In this document: positions 1-8,111 of the stretch, piece after piece
Position numbering within the stretch: position 1 is the first letter of the stretch
Layout: each line of letters starts with the position of its first letter
Assembly: GCA_964407425.1 (NCBI GenBank)
Contig: CAYOVN010000092.1
Location: 1 to 13,492 of the forward strand
Reading direction: 5' to 3'
DNA: 13,492 nt
Source: JABDNZ01 sp964407425
GTDB lineage: Bacteria > Gemmatimonadota > Gemmatimonadetes > Longimicrobiales > Gaopeijiaceae
Program-made: the position numbers and the translations under genes
Notes under the pieces: model-generated
Told to the model about the DNA's origin: nothing
The model's input: only the letters and a program-made list of their open reading frames with translations
The model's database searches: none

Positions 1-54
1 GCTGGCAGTGGTAGCCAGACCGATCCAGGTCAGGATAAGGACGGCTCGAAGCAT
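1..54 (-). CDS. N-terminal signal peptide of an exported protein, cut by window edge
   Basis: Only the first codons are inside the window. Read on the minus strand from ATG at 54 they give MLRAVLILTWIGLATTAS, a short basic start followed by a hydrophobic core, as in a Sec signal peptide. An in-frame ATG at 72 would add six residues (MNRQDA). I prefer 54 because AGGA lies 4 bases before it, while no Shine-Dalgarno-like sequence precedes 72. The function cannot be told from this fragment. Its interest lies in the leader: a sigma-70-like promoter and a c-di-GMP-I riboswitch-like aptamer lie upstream on the same strand, so expression of this gene is probably controlled by cyclic di-GMP. Confidence 0.5.
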   Translation of the reverse strand, partial: MLRAVLILTWIGLATTAS

Positions 55-138
55 AGCGTCCTGTCGGTTCATCTGGGGGGTCACTAAACCAGGACCCAAA
101 ATAAAAGGAAATGCCCGGGAGAAGGGGGGGGCGAAGGG

Positions 139-166
139 GAGAGGGAGATCAATCTTCATCTCTCTC
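139..166 (-). promoter_or_regulatory. Leader hairpin, possible riboswitch expression platform
   Basis: On the minus strand GAGAGAGAT (166 to 158) can pair with ATCT (149 to 146), C145 and TCTC (142 to 139), with C144 and C143 bulged. This gives about nine base pairs closing an 8-base loop. It begins four bases after the 3' end of the aptamer-like sequence and about 85 bases before the start codon. It is followed by a pyrimidine tract rich in C, not by a clear U-run, so whether it acts as a terminator arm, an alternative fold or neither is open. Confidence 0.35.
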
Positions 167-169
167 GTT

Positions 170-250
170 CCTGGCAGCTGGGCTATCCCCGCTCTTGGGG
201 ACCCCTGGCTTTGCGCCCTGCCGTTACCGGCAGTTTGCCCTTCTCAGGCA
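170..250 (-). promoter_or_regulatory. Cyclic di-GMP-I (GEMM) riboswitch aptamer
   Basis: Read on the minus strand, the sequence follows the GEMM-I layout. GGGCAAAC (240 to 233) leads into a 6-bp hairpin, CTGCCG and CGGCAG closed by a GTAA (GNRA-type) tetraloop (233 to 218). GCGCAAAGCC (216 to 207) follows, close to the consensus GACGCAAAGCC. A second hairpin with TCCCC (201 to 197) and GGGGA (190 to 186) runs into GATAGCC. CCTG (248 to 245) can pair with CAGG (173 to 170) to close the outer helix. The base matching Vc2 G20 is G239, and A212 matches A47; G at the G20 position fits c-di-GMP rather than the cGAMP-selective variants. The match is from memory of the family, not a covariance search. 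Confidence 0.8.
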
Positions 251-258
251 CCTTTTTC

Positions 259-287
259 AATCTAAGATAGTTTCGTCCTTGCGCCAA
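259..287 (-). promoter_or_regulatory. Sigma-70-like promoter for the riboswitch leader
   Basis: On the minus strand TTGGCG (287 to 282) is separated by 17 bases from TAGATT (264 to 259). Each hexamer matches 4 of 6 consensus positions. Transcription would start near 252, right at the 5' edge of the aptamer-like sequence, which supports the call. The promoter lies between the hairpin after the amidase gene and the truncated gene. Confidence 0.45.
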
Positions 288-321
288 TCCTCATGAACTG
301 CGGCATTCCCGAGCCGGTCGA

Positions 322-338
322 GGGAGGGCGGCCCTCCC
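322..338 (-). terminator. GC-rich hairpin 19 bases after the amidase stop
   Basis: GGGAGGGC (322 to 329) and GCCCTCCC (331 to 338) form a perfect 8-bp inverted repeat around a single base. Outer arms GGTCG (316 to 320) and CGACC (351 to 355) could extend it. It starts just past the amidase TAA. No T-tract follows on the minus strand, so it may be a weak or Rho-assisted terminator or an mRNA-stabilising stem. Confidence 0.45.
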
Positions 339-356
339 CCCAGTCTCCCCCGACCG

Positions 357-1955
357 TTATCCGCCTGGGCTCGCGGGAAGAAGAGACGGAAATCCCTCGG
401 GGGGCCGCCGATGCTGGGTGCCTTGCTCATAGGCATAGGCGAGCTTGAAGAGAAGGCCCTCGGCGTATGGACGCCCGAGGATCTGCAACCCTGCGGGAAG
501 ATGCCCATAGGAAAAGCCCATGGGGACGGTGATGGCCGGCATCCCGGTAGCCGGGGCCACCCTTTGGCTGTTGTCTCCACTGTATTCCTGCCTGCCCCGG
601 TCGATGTGAGCCGGCGGAGAGGTCCAGGACGGATAAACCACCGCGTCCACTCCGGCCCTGTCCATGGCTGCGATCAGGTCCGATCGATAAGCCTGGCGAG
701 GTTCATTCTCGAAATAGTCAGGGCAGGGTGGGTCCCACTGGGAGGGGTGAACATCCAGCGGGCGGTTCTCATGGGACCGGAGTGATCGTTCGGCGTAGGG
801 GGAAAACTCACCAGCCTCCAGAACCTCCAGGACATCGGTCATGGGAGCGGCGTCACCCAGGGATGCGAGATACTCATGCATGTCGAAACGGAAGCGTTGG
901 CAGAACATTCCTGACCGGTCGAGTTGTGAGGCAAGATCGAATTCGAAGGGATCCACGATCTCCGCACCGAGCCGGGCCAGGTCGACGAGGGATTCTTCGA
1001 AGATTCGGGCGATGGCCGTATCCGTCGCTTCCGGGTCCACCAACTCCCGCATCACGGCGATCCGAGCACCCTGCAAGCCATTGGCGTCCAGGAAATCCGT
1101 GTAGTCTTCTTCCTTCTTGTCCTTACCATCGTCTGTGTACGGGTCCGCCGGGTCATATCCTGCGACCACGTTGAACACTCTCGCCACGTCCTCGACAGTC
1201 CGGCCCATGGGTCCGGCGATGTCCCGATCAAAAGCCAGGGGGATCACTCCGTCCCGGCTGGTGAGGCCGATGGTGGATCGAATCCCCACAAGAGCCAGGT
1301 GGGAGGATGGTCCCCGAATGGAGTTCCCCGTATCGCTGCCGAGCCCGATGAGGCCGAAACTGGCGGCCACGCCCGAGGCGGTCCCGCCGCTGGAACCCGC
1401 CGGGACCCGATCGAGGTCATAGGCATTCGCCGTTGTGTCGAAGGATGAGCTGACCGACTGACGGGGGCTGAAGGCCCACTCGGCCATATTGGTTTTGGCG
1501 ATGATGATGGCGTCCTCCTCCCGGATCCTTCGGACCATGAACGCGTCGTCGGGAGGATAGTTCTCGACCAGGGAGATGGAGCCACCACTCGTGACCATGT
1601 CTTCGGTGTCGAAATTGTCCTTCACCAGCATGGGTACACAGAAGAGGGGTCCCAGGCTCTCCCCCGCCTTCACGGCGGCATCGAGTTCATCGGCCCGGGT
1701 GAGGGCGTTGGGATTGAGGACCGTGATGGCGTTCACCGTGGCCTCGTCGTAGGCCGCGATCCGGTCCAGGTGGGCCTGAACCACCATCCGACATGTCGTC
1801 CTCCCATCCCTGACCGCATCCTGTACTTCGGAGATGGTGGCTTCCACCACATCCATGGGCTCGGGAACCGGGCCACAGGAGGTCAATCCAACAACTAGGC
1901 CCGCAATCAGGACTACGATCGAAGCTGGACTTGCGACGAATGGATGCTGCTTCAT
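357..1955 (-). CDS. Amidase-signature family lipoprotein
   Basis: A 532-residue protein of the amidase signature (AS) family, hydrolases acting on carboxylic amides through a Ser-cisSer-Lys triad. All three residues are visible: Lys112 in VKDNFDTEDM, cis-Ser188 in AGSSGGTASG and nucleophile Ser212 in GSDTGNSIRGP. The spacing agrees with FAAH (Ser217 to Ser241, against 188 to 212 here). The C-terminal part has the usual ATGMPAITVPMG and GLQILGRPY segments. The N-terminus is a hydrophobic signal ending in the lipobox LTSC (Cys27), so the mature enzyme is probably lipid-anchored outside the cytoplasm, unlike the cytoplasmic GatA. The usual second Gly of DTGGS is Asn211. The substrate cannot be inferred. 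It lies 107 bases after the sigma factor gene; no clear Shine-Dalgarno precedes the ATG. A hairpin follows the stop. Confidence 0.93.
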   Translation of the reverse strand: MKQHPFVASPASIVVLIAGLVVGLTSCGPVPEPMDVVEATISEVQDAVRDGRTTCRMVVQAHLDRIAAYDEATVNAITVLNPNALTRADELDAAVKAGESLGPLFCVPMLVKDNFDTEDMVTSGGSISLVENYPPDDAFMVRRIREEDAIIIAKTNMAEWAFSPRQSVSSSFDTTANAYDLDRVPAGSSGGTASGVAASFGLIGLGSDTGNSIRGPSSHLALVGIRSTIGLTSRDGVIPLAFDRDIAGPMGRTVEDVARVFNVVAGYDPADPYTDDGKDKKEEDYTDFLDANGLQGARIAVMRELVDPEATDTAIARIFEESLVDLARLGAEIVDPFEFDLASQLDRSGMFCQRFRFDMHEYLASLGDAAPMTDVLEVLEAGEFSPYAERSLRSHENRPLDVHPSQWDPPCPDYFENEPRQAYRSDLIAAMDRAGVDAVVYPSWTSPPAHIDRGRQEYSGDNSQRVAPATGMPAITVPMGFSYGHLPAGLQILGRPYAEGLLFKLAYAYEQGTQHRRPPEGFPSLLPASPGG

Positions 1956-2062
1956 TTGGGACCCCGGGGCTCAGGGAGGAGGACAAAGCCATCAGTCTAT
2001 CAGGTTGGACAAACTTATGGTTGAATCCGGGTTCGGCCAGGGAAGGTGGGAAAGCTCCCGGG

Positions 2063-2671
2063 CTATTCCTCCCAGTACTCCCGGGCCAGCTCCCGGTGAC
2101 ACCCTTCCACCAACTCCCGGATCTTCTTCCTGGCACGACATAGTGTGGATCGGAGGGTGGTTTGGGTGCGTCCGAGCTCACGGGCCGCCTCGCACGGTCG
2201 AAGGCCGTTCAGGTCCACGAGATGGAAGGCCATCTGCTGGAGAGAAGGGAGGTCTGACGCGGCTTCCAACACCGCGGTGGCGAGTCGCAGGCTGTCTATG
2301 CAGGTCGTGTCCGGTTGAGAAGTCGACTCCTGGCCGCCGAGTTCCTTCCACATTTTGGCCTGGGTCTGATCTCGGGACTTCCTCCTGCTGAAACCTGAGG
2401 CTTCATTCACGGTGACTCGGTAAAGCCAGCTGGAGAGGCTCGAGTCTCCCCGGAAGGTCGAAATTTTGGAGTAGAGCCGCAGAAGAACCAGCTGTGTGAC
2501 GTCTTCCGCATCGTCCGGATCCCGGGTCCTGACCGAGGCCCACTGGAGGACCACGGGTCTGGCCATCTCCAGGAGGGCGGAAAGAGCATCCGGATCTCCC
2601 CCAACCGCATCGGCAACAAGCGGTGACCTTTGCTCCTGAAGCGTTCCGTAGGGATCCGGGAGTCGGGTCAT
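2063..2671 (-). CDS. ECF-type sigma-70 family RNA polymerase sigma factor
   Basis: A 202-residue sigma factor with only regions 2 and 4, as in the ECF group. Region 2 (about 20 to 95) contains DAEDVTQLVLLRLYSKISTF followed by RGDSSLSSWLYRVTVNEA, the typical core-binding and -10 recognition segment. Region 4 (about 135 to 190) contains LPSLQQMAFHLVDLNGLRPC and a helix-turn-helix ending ARELGRTQTTLRSTLCRARK, which would read the -35 element. There is no adjacent anti-sigma gene: upstream is a beta-propeller gene and downstream an amidase. It is a natural candidate to recognise the three identical promoters in this window, but nothing in the sequence proves that. No three-copy element is found before its own gene. 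No clear Shine-Dalgarno precedes the ATG at 2671. Confidence 0.93.
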   Translation of the reverse strand: MTRLPDPYGTLQEQRSPLVADAVGGDPDALSALLEMARPVVLQWASVRTRDPDDAEDVTQLVLLRLYSKISTFRGDSSLSSWLYRVTVNEASGFSRRKSRDQTQAKMWKELGGQESTSQPDTTCIDSLRLATAVLEAASDLPSLQQMAFHLVDLNGLRPCEAARELGRTQTTLRSTLCRARKKIRELVEGCHRELAREYWEE

Positions 2672-2769
2672 GGGCTGAGAATCCGGGTGTATTGGTCGAT
2701 TTTTCCCCTTCTGCCCATGGGGTCCTGACGTGGTCGGCTTGGTTTTGGGTCCGGACGCCCCTGAGCAGT

Positions 2770-2785
2770 AACTACTTATTTAGTT
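2770..2785. repeat. AT-rich imperfect palindrome between operon C and the sigma gene
   Basis: AACTA (2770 to 2774) and TAGTT (2781 to 2785) are inverted around a 6-base AT-rich spacer, with two further G-T wobble pairs outside. It sits in the 130-base gap between the end of the double propeller gene and the sigma factor gene, and is markedly AT-rich against its surroundings. It could be part of the sigma gene promoter, an operator or a weak terminator; I cannot decide. No convincing -35/-10 pair was found here. Confidence 0.3.
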
Positions 2786-2801
2786 GTACAATGAAACCAG
2801 G

Positions 2802-4898
2802 TTAAGGTTCCCGGAGGTCAAAGCGGATGATGAAGGGTATGTCCACCTCATCGAGTTCCACGCCCCAAACCGAGGAGCGGGATACCCATTTGGCCTCGAA
2901 ACGGGCCGGGAGGAAGGTGTGTCCGACCGGTTCCAATTCTGAGTCGAGGATATCCCAGCGGATGGAATCGCCAACCGGCATCTCTCGCTTCAGCCAAAGG
3001 GATCCGTCTGGCCCGAGGATGCCGTGGGTAACGGAGGGGTGGTGGACTGGCCAGGTCACCTGATCCCGGATGAGTTCGGCGTAGCGATCGGGTGTGAGTT
3101 CCCGGAGGGCTGCACCGGGGGTAGCCACGCTCAGGGAGACACTATCTCTCCACTCGGGGGTGAGGGGGAAGGGATCGTAGGGGATTTCTATGGCCAGGAT
3201 TGTGTCACCCTGAAGGTCGGTCTTGTATACCCGGAGGAGCGTTTCCACTCCTTCCAGAGCCGCCGACCGATCCACGATGAAGAGATCGGTTCCATCCGGC
3301 GCCACCAGGATGAGATCAATCCATGGTACGGGCTGGGCCAAGACGGTAGGTGGACGCCCAGGGACCTCGATGGTGGTGTAGCTGTTTTCGACCGAGGTCA
3401 CCACCAGCGTATCCAAGAGTTCGCCCTCCCGGGTGGCTCTAACCCAGGATTGCTCGATCGTCGTTCCCGTAATGATCAGAAACGATCGAACCGGTGCAGT
3501 ACACGCCACGGTTCCATCGGCCAGGAGGAGGGCTGGCTTGGTGGGGAAGCCCAGTTCGGCCGGTGTGGGTAGGGTGAAGGAGATCTGCTCCATGAAGTCC
3601 CCGTCCGGTGAGAACAGGTTGATCCCGGACATGAAGTCCAGGACTGTGACGCTGTCTCCGCGAAACCGGATGGCTCCGGGGGTTTTGAATTCTCCTGGGC
3701 CCTCACCTCTCCCGCCAAGGACGCTCTGGAATCTTCCGTCCGCCTCGTAGACGTAGACTTCAGCGTAGGTGGGTTGGGATGCATAGACCCTCCCCCGGGG
3801 AGAAACAGCCACGTCAAAAACCGAGGACAGGGCCCCCTCTCCGTCCACCGATCCATAGACCTGGCTTCGCTGGGCCACGAGCCGGGAACTACCAGTAGAT
3901 GTGGGAAAATCTCCACGGGTCAGCGTGTAAGTTCGGACGCCCTCGACTGAAAGGACGTACAGCTCACCGTCCAGCAGAAGGACGTCGGAGGGGTATTCTG
4001 GAAAATCCTCCCGTTGAGAAACACCCACGATCTCGACCCACTCCTCCTCGGGGGTGAGAAGCAAACCGACGGGGTCGTCTTTTCCAATGAGCCAGAGGAG
4101 AATTCCCTCATCCGAAGCTGAAGCCTTGAGGATCTTGGGCACTCGTCTTTCATTTCTTGTGTCCCCCTCTTTGACCACATCGTACCTCCGCTGCATCTCG
4201 TCCCTCACCGACTCCGGGGGAAGGAGGAGGCGAGATTCCCCGTCGGGGAGTTGGAGGCAAACGGCCCCATTCTCCATATCCACCAGGGCCAGGGCGTCTC
4301 CGAAGCGGTAAACGATGTTGCTTGTGACGAAGTCCTGATGGGGGGATTCCATGCCAGGGGGTCGGGGGAGGAGAAGGGCTGGAGGGTCGCCGTCCACTGC
4401 CAACTCCAGGTAGTGGGTGTCCCCTGCGGACGGAAGAAAGAGGCCTTCCCCCTCAGCTGGGAGAAAGGCTCCCGAAAGGGAGGCTAACGTCAACGTAGTC
4501 TCATCCAGGATCTGACCGTCCGGATCGAACCGGGTGACTCTGGCATTTCCACGGTCCCAGACAAGGAGGTCGTTTCCCTGGGGAGTTGCCCAGGTGGGTG
4601 AGCGGAACTCCCCTGGGCCCTTTCCGGGGCGTCCGAAGCTTCTCCCGCCCTCGAGACTACGAGGAAGAATGGCCACTTCCTTCTCCCCGTTGTCCAGAAT
4701 GACCAGGGAATCCCGCCACGCCAGCATCATCCATGGACGGCTCAAAAGGGGGCCCGGCAACACTTCCAATCCGGCAATCCTATCCCTCACCAGTTCTCCA
4801 ACAACGAGGGGGCCCTCGGGCGCGGCGTCCCGAGTGCCCGTACAAGACACGAACAGGGTCATGCCGACGAGGATTCCTGCACGTGCCATCGTATTCAT
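2802..4898 (-). CDS. Double-length 6-bladed beta-propeller lipoprotein
   Basis: A 698-residue protein, nearly twice the length of the other propellers here. It carries the shared propeller motif twice, GKGPGEFRSP (about 92 to 101) and GRGEGPGEFKTP (about 396 to 407), each after a strand of the type 'DG..Q.VLGG'. It is therefore probably two propellers fused in tandem. The C-terminus has DEVDIPFIIRFDL, matching the ends of the paralogs. The signal peptide ends in LFVSC, so Cys19 is a likely lipidation site, although Phe at -3 is unusual. I start it at ATG 4898, which forms ATGA with the preceding stop; ATG 4889 is an alternative. Starting at 4937 would add a charged N-terminus inside the previous gene. 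It is the last gene of operon C. The function is unknown; such proteins bind ligands or partners outside the cytoplasm. Confidence 0.88.
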   Translation of the reverse strand: MNTMARAGILVGMTLFVSCTGTRDAAPEGPLVVGELVRDRIAGLEVLPGPLLSRPWMMLAWRDSLVILDNGEKEVAILPRSLEGGRSFGRPGKGPGEFRSPTWATPQGNDLLVWDRGNARVTRFDPDGQILDETTLTLASLSGAFLPAEGEGLFLPSAGDTHYLELAVDGDPPALLLPRPPGMESPHQDFVTSNIVYRFGDALALVDMENGAVCLQLPDGESRLLLPPESVRDEMQRRYDVVKEGDTRNERRVPKILKASASDEGILLWLIGKDDPVGLLLTPEEEWVEIVGVSQREDFPEYPSDVLLLDGELYVLSVEGVRTYTLTRGDFPTSTGSSRLVAQRSQVYGSVDGEGALSSVFDVAVSPRGRVYASQPTYAEVYVYEADGRFQSVLGGRGEGPGEFKTPGAIRFRGDSVTVLDFMSGINLFSPDGDFMEQISFTLPTPAELGFPTKPALLLADGTVACTAPVRSFLIITGTTIEQSWVRATREGELLDTLVVTSVENSYTTIEVPGRPPTVLAQPVPWIDLILVAPDGTDLFIVDRSAALEGVETLLRVYKTDLQGDTILAIEIPYDPFPLTPEWRDSVSLSVATPGAALRELTPDRYAELIRDQVTWPVHHPSVTHGILGPDGSLWLKREMPVGDSIRWDILDSELEPVGHTFLPARFEAKWVSRSSVWGVELDEVDIPFIIRFDLREP

Positions 4899-6769
4899 TC
4901 TCCACCCCGTTTGGTCCAGATGAGGATCACACCGCATTGGGCGTTGCTATCGAGGAACTCCCCCGGCACCTGGGTGAACTGGAAAGACCCGGGCTCGGCC
5001 GGGTCTGCAGGCTCCGGCATCGGGGCCGCCATTTCGGGGAGCACTGGATCAAGAGGGGACCGGGAGGGTGCCAGGTCGATGGAATCCGGGGCCAGAAGGA
5101 AATCCAGTGACCTTGTCTCGGACATAGAGAGCTCGACCTTGACCTTCGGACTCTGGAACCCTGGGAACGAAGCTTGGACCCGGATGGTGGCGTCGGCCGG
5201 GAGACCACAGAACCGGTACCGCCCCCTGTAGTCTGTTGCCGCCGAATCCACGTTCATGGTTGATTGCCAACCGCCCCTGACCCGTTGAAGTGTCTCAAAC
5301 TCCGCGCCCAACCGGGCTCCGGTGATGGGTGTTCCGCCGGCCATTTGTCGGACGGTTCCCGTGAGGGCAGTCTCCATGTCTCCCGAACCACACACCTCTC
5401 GAAGCATGGAAAGTTTCGAGGGTCCAACCAGATGGACTGTGGCGGTGTCAAAAGGGACCAACTCAACCTCGGTACCTGCGGGTGTCACGCCTGCGGAATC
5501 CAGTTGGGGATGGGTGAAGGATGTGGTATACACCCCCTCGGGCAGCCATTCCAGGATGAAGCGACCTTCGGCGTCGGCCGTTGTCCGGTAGCTCGTTCCG
5601 GAGAGGAAAACGACAGCTCCAGCCATTGGAGTGGATCGTAGGCTGTCCCATACCTGCCCCGTGAGAGTTCCCGTAGGGGTAGAGATGGCCGCGGTCCGGG
5701 TGAGGGGTGTGATCCGAGTGATCTCACCGCCCTCTTCCTTCAAGCCAAGGAGTCTTATTCCCGAGGCCGCCCCTCCCGGTAGAACGGAGGAGTCGATCCC
5801 CATCCGTGGCATCCGGATCCACCAACGCCGGACGATCCATGCGCCGGATGAGAGGCTCTGGAATTCGATGTTGCCTCTCGCCGCTCCCTCAGCTTCCGGC
5901 CATGGGGCCCAGTCGTACTCATACTCGATGTGGTCCAGTTGGGCGGTTTGGAGGTCCAGCCAAAGTGTGCCCAGGATATCGGGGACCCGGTTTTCTCGAA
6001 CGGGTTCGAAAGCCAATCCCACCATCTCGGGCTTATCGCCGTCCAGAGCCAAGCGGAAGCAGTGAGTGTCGAGGAACTCGTCCGAAAGGAGGATGGCAGC
6101 GTCGGGGCCGTGGTAGACGTAGTGATGCTGCCTGGCATCGACAACCTGGACGAAGCCCACTGTTATGAGTTCTTCGGGGGTGAGTTCAGTCCGAATGGGG
6201 CTCCTTTGGATGACCGTGGTCACCTGGCGATTCGGGTTCCCGACTTCCTTGCTCCGAGTGTCCAGGTCCCGATCCCAACTCTCCATCTGGAACCGATACA
6301 GACCTTCCCGGTCGGTCCAGTCCTGTACCGTCAGCGCCTTTCGGGCTTCCTCCCAGACCGACGCCAGAAGGAGCCCTTCATCGGGGCGAACGACGCACTG
6401 GTGTTCTCCCTCCACCGTTATCTCTTCCAGGGGGATGGGGGCGTATGAGGTCTCCAGCGTCAGAGATAGGGTTTGCCCCATGGATAGGGACACCGTGTCG
6501 GATAGGGCTGTTTCATACCCGATGCGTTCTGCCCGAAGGAAGAACCGACCCGGTCCGTTGGCACTCAGGAGAAAGCGACCGGCTGCATTGGTGAGGTATC
6601 CTCCAACCTCCTCGCCGTCGGAACTCAAGAGGAGGACCAGAGCCCCTTCCACAGGCTCCCGGTTGGTCCGGTCCAGGAGTTGGCCCTGCACCACTTGGGA
6701 GGTCGCCACCTCCGGTGCCAGAAGGAGGATGGCAAAAAGCAGCGGTAGCCTCGCTGTCAGTATGCGCAT
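4895..6769 (-). CDS. Multi-domain carboxypeptidase-regulatory-like protein with plug-like tail
   Basis: A 624-residue exported protein. The signal peptide MRILTARLPLLFAILLLAPE ends near VATSQ. It has three segments of the carboxypeptidase-regulatory (transthyretin-like beta-sandwich) type: right after the signal (VVQGQLLDRTNREPVEGA), in the second half (LTGQVWDSLRSTPMAGAVVF) and near the C-terminus (LTGTVRQMAGGTPITGARL). A middle part of about 200 residues (including DILGTLWLDLQTAQLDHIEY) is not a domain I can name. The tail, QCGVILIWTK, resembles the last strand of a TonB-receptor plug and the end of the smaller plug protein at 10628. No beta-barrel follows. I start at ATG 6769, preceded by AAGGGG four bases away and giving a clean signal peptide; ATG 6814 would overlap the previous gene by 14 bases. 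It is the middle gene of operon C and ends in an ATGA overlap with the next gene. Confidence 0.85.
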   Translation of the reverse strand: MRILTARLPLLFAILLLAPEVATSQVVQGQLLDRTNREPVEGALVLLLSSDGEEVGGYLTNAAGRFLLSANGPGRFFLRAERIGYETALSDTVSLSMGQTLSLTLETSYAPIPLEEITVEGEHQCVVRPDEGLLLASVWEEARKALTVQDWTDREGLYRFQMESWDRDLDTRSKEVGNPNRQVTTVIQRSPIRTELTPEELITVGFVQVVDARQHHYVYHGPDAAILLSDEFLDTHCFRLALDGDKPEMVGLAFEPVRENRVPDILGTLWLDLQTAQLDHIEYEYDWAPWPEAEGAARGNIEFQSLSSGAWIVRRWWIRMPRMGIDSSVLPGGAASGIRLLGLKEEGGEITRITPLTRTAAISTPTGTLTGQVWDSLRSTPMAGAVVFLSGTSYRTTADAEGRFILEWLPEGVYTTSFTHPQLDSAGVTPAGTEVELVPFDTATVHLVGPSKLSMLREVCGSGDMETALTGTVRQMAGGTPITGARLGAEFETLQRVRGGWQSTMNVDSAATDYRGRYRFCGLPADATIRVQASFPGFQSPKVKVELSMSETRSLDFLLAPDSIDLAPSRSPLDPVLPEMAAPMPEPADPAEPGSFQFTQVPGEFLDSNAQCGVILIWTKRGGE

Positions 6770-6800
6770 TAAACCCCTTTGGGAGAGCCTGGGTCTCGAA

Positions 6801-8066
6801 TCAATGAGAGTCATCAGAGAAACGGTAGGCCCGAATGGATTCCACCATCATCTCGTCCTTGTAGACCCCCAGCAGGGTTGCCTCCTGCACCGTGTGGGCT
6901 CGGAACCCCTCGGGTGTTCTCACTCTTGCGACCAAGATTCCCCGAGAGTCGAAGACCAGCCAGCTTCGTTCCGGCGGCCTGTCCAGAGGCGTTACAACGC
7001 CCAGTCCGTCATAAGACCCGATCCAGATCAGCCCGTCGGAAGAGGCGAAGATGGTGGAGTAGGGCGGAATGAAATCCTTCTTGGGCATGGACTCCATCAT
7101 GGCCCGGGCCTGGCCTCTCGCCGCCTCCGGGACCGTGGCGAGCCCTTTCTCCAGGAAAACAGAAAGCGTGTCCTCCGTTACCGGCTGGGGTTCGTGTGGC
7201 CATCGGATGATCCGAATGGGTGCGCCATCCGGTCCGTAGACCGAAACCTCTGGGACATCTCCCGTACCGGCTACCAGAGACTTGGAGAAGGTCGCCGCAG
7301 CGGTCATGAAGGAGAACAAGGGTGATCCCATGGAACGTGCGTTCTGAAAGAGCTCGTTCCCCGGAAACTCTCCATAGCTTGATTGAGAATGCCCATCCAG
7401 GTCGATACGGAGCCATTCCGTATAGGTCCGGTATGCGCCTTCCGGCTGAGCTGATTGGAAACCGCCCCGGTTGAGGAGTGCCAGGCCACTCGGCCCGAGA
7501 GATCGGACCCAGGTATAGTCGAACCCCCCTGCTATTTCACGCAACGACACTTCACGGCCTAGTTGCCCCTCGGCGTCAAAAACCGTTAGGCGCTTATAGG
7601 AGGAGTCATAGATCCCGATGGAGTCCCCGGGAATAGGAACCACCGAGGTGATCGTTCGGAACTCTCCCGGGCCTTCGCCGGGGCCGCCAATGGTCCGGAG
7701 AAAGGCCCCATCCTGAGAAAAGAGGAGCACCTCCGTTCCTCCGCTGTTTGTTACGGCAAGTGTCCCTCCATTGAGGACGGCCACCTCCGAGACGTCGAAG
7801 AGCAGGAGGCCAGCCTCACCCTCCGATTCGATGGTCAGGGTGGGGTTGGGGTTCACCGTCCAAGTCGGCACACGATTTAGGAGCGCCGCACCGTTCTCAA
7901 CAATTGTGATGCCTGCCGAATCGGTGACGGTGAAGTCCCCCTCGTTCGAATCACCCCCGCAGGAGATGGCCAGGCTCAGAAGGACGGCGAGGGCAACAGC
8001 CACCGTAAGGGCCAGGGAGCAAATATGGGCTGGAGAGCCGTTTGAGGTCCTGGGCCGGAAGCTCAT
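6801..8066 (-). CDS. 6-bladed beta-propeller lipoprotein
   Basis: A 421-residue lipoprotein, first gene of operon C. The long hydrophobic signal ends in LAISC (Cys36). The mature part opens with VTDSAGITIVENGA, a common opening in this propeller group, and contains GGPGEGPGEFRTI (about 127 to 139) after a propeller strand. The C-terminus (YKDEMMVESIRAYRF) is a diverged form of the ending shared by the other propellers here. The start is ATG 8066, with GGGAG six bases upstream. An ATG at 8132 is in frame but lies within the promoter element (8112 to 8141), so it cannot be transcribed from it. The function is not known; a periplasmic or surface binding role is likely for a lipidated propeller. 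Confidence 0.9.
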   Translation of the reverse strand: MSFRPRTSNGSPAHICSLALTVAVALAVLLSLAISCGGDSNEGDFTVTDSAGITIVENGAALLNRVPTWTVNPNPTLTIESEGEAGLLLFDVSEVAVLNGGTLAVTNSGGTEVLLFSQDGAFLRTIGGPGEGPGEFRTITSVVPIPGDSIGIYDSSYKRLTVFDAEGQLGREVSLREIAGGFDYTWVRSLGPSGLALLNRGGFQSAQPEGAYRTYTEWLRIDLDGHSQSSYGEFPGNELFQNARSMGSPLFSFMTAAATFSKSLVAGTGDVPEVSVYGPDGAPIRIIRWPHEPQPVTEDTLSVFLEKGLATVPEAARGQARAMMESMPKKDFIPPYSTIFASSDGLIWIGSYDGLGVVTPLDRPPERSWLVFDSRGILVARVRTPEGFRAHTVQEATLLGVYKDEMMVESIRAYRFSDDSH

Positions 8067-8072
8067 GGAACA

Positions 8073-8077
8073 CTCCC
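8073..8077 (-). promoter_or_regulatory. Ribosome binding site deciding start 8066
   Basis: GGGAG on the minus strand, six bases before ATG 8066. With the promoter position it rules out the longer frame from 8132. Confidence 0.75.
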
Positions 8078-8111
8078 ATGTTAGATCGGGCGGAAGACTC
8101 AGGTTTGTATG

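Noticed and set aside
2676..2682. A fourth ATTCTCA, 4 bases before the sigma gene start
   Set aside because: The sequence 13 bases upstream (GAAAAATCGA on the minus strand) does not match TGCAACGGTT, and the distance to the start codon is far shorter than in the other copies.
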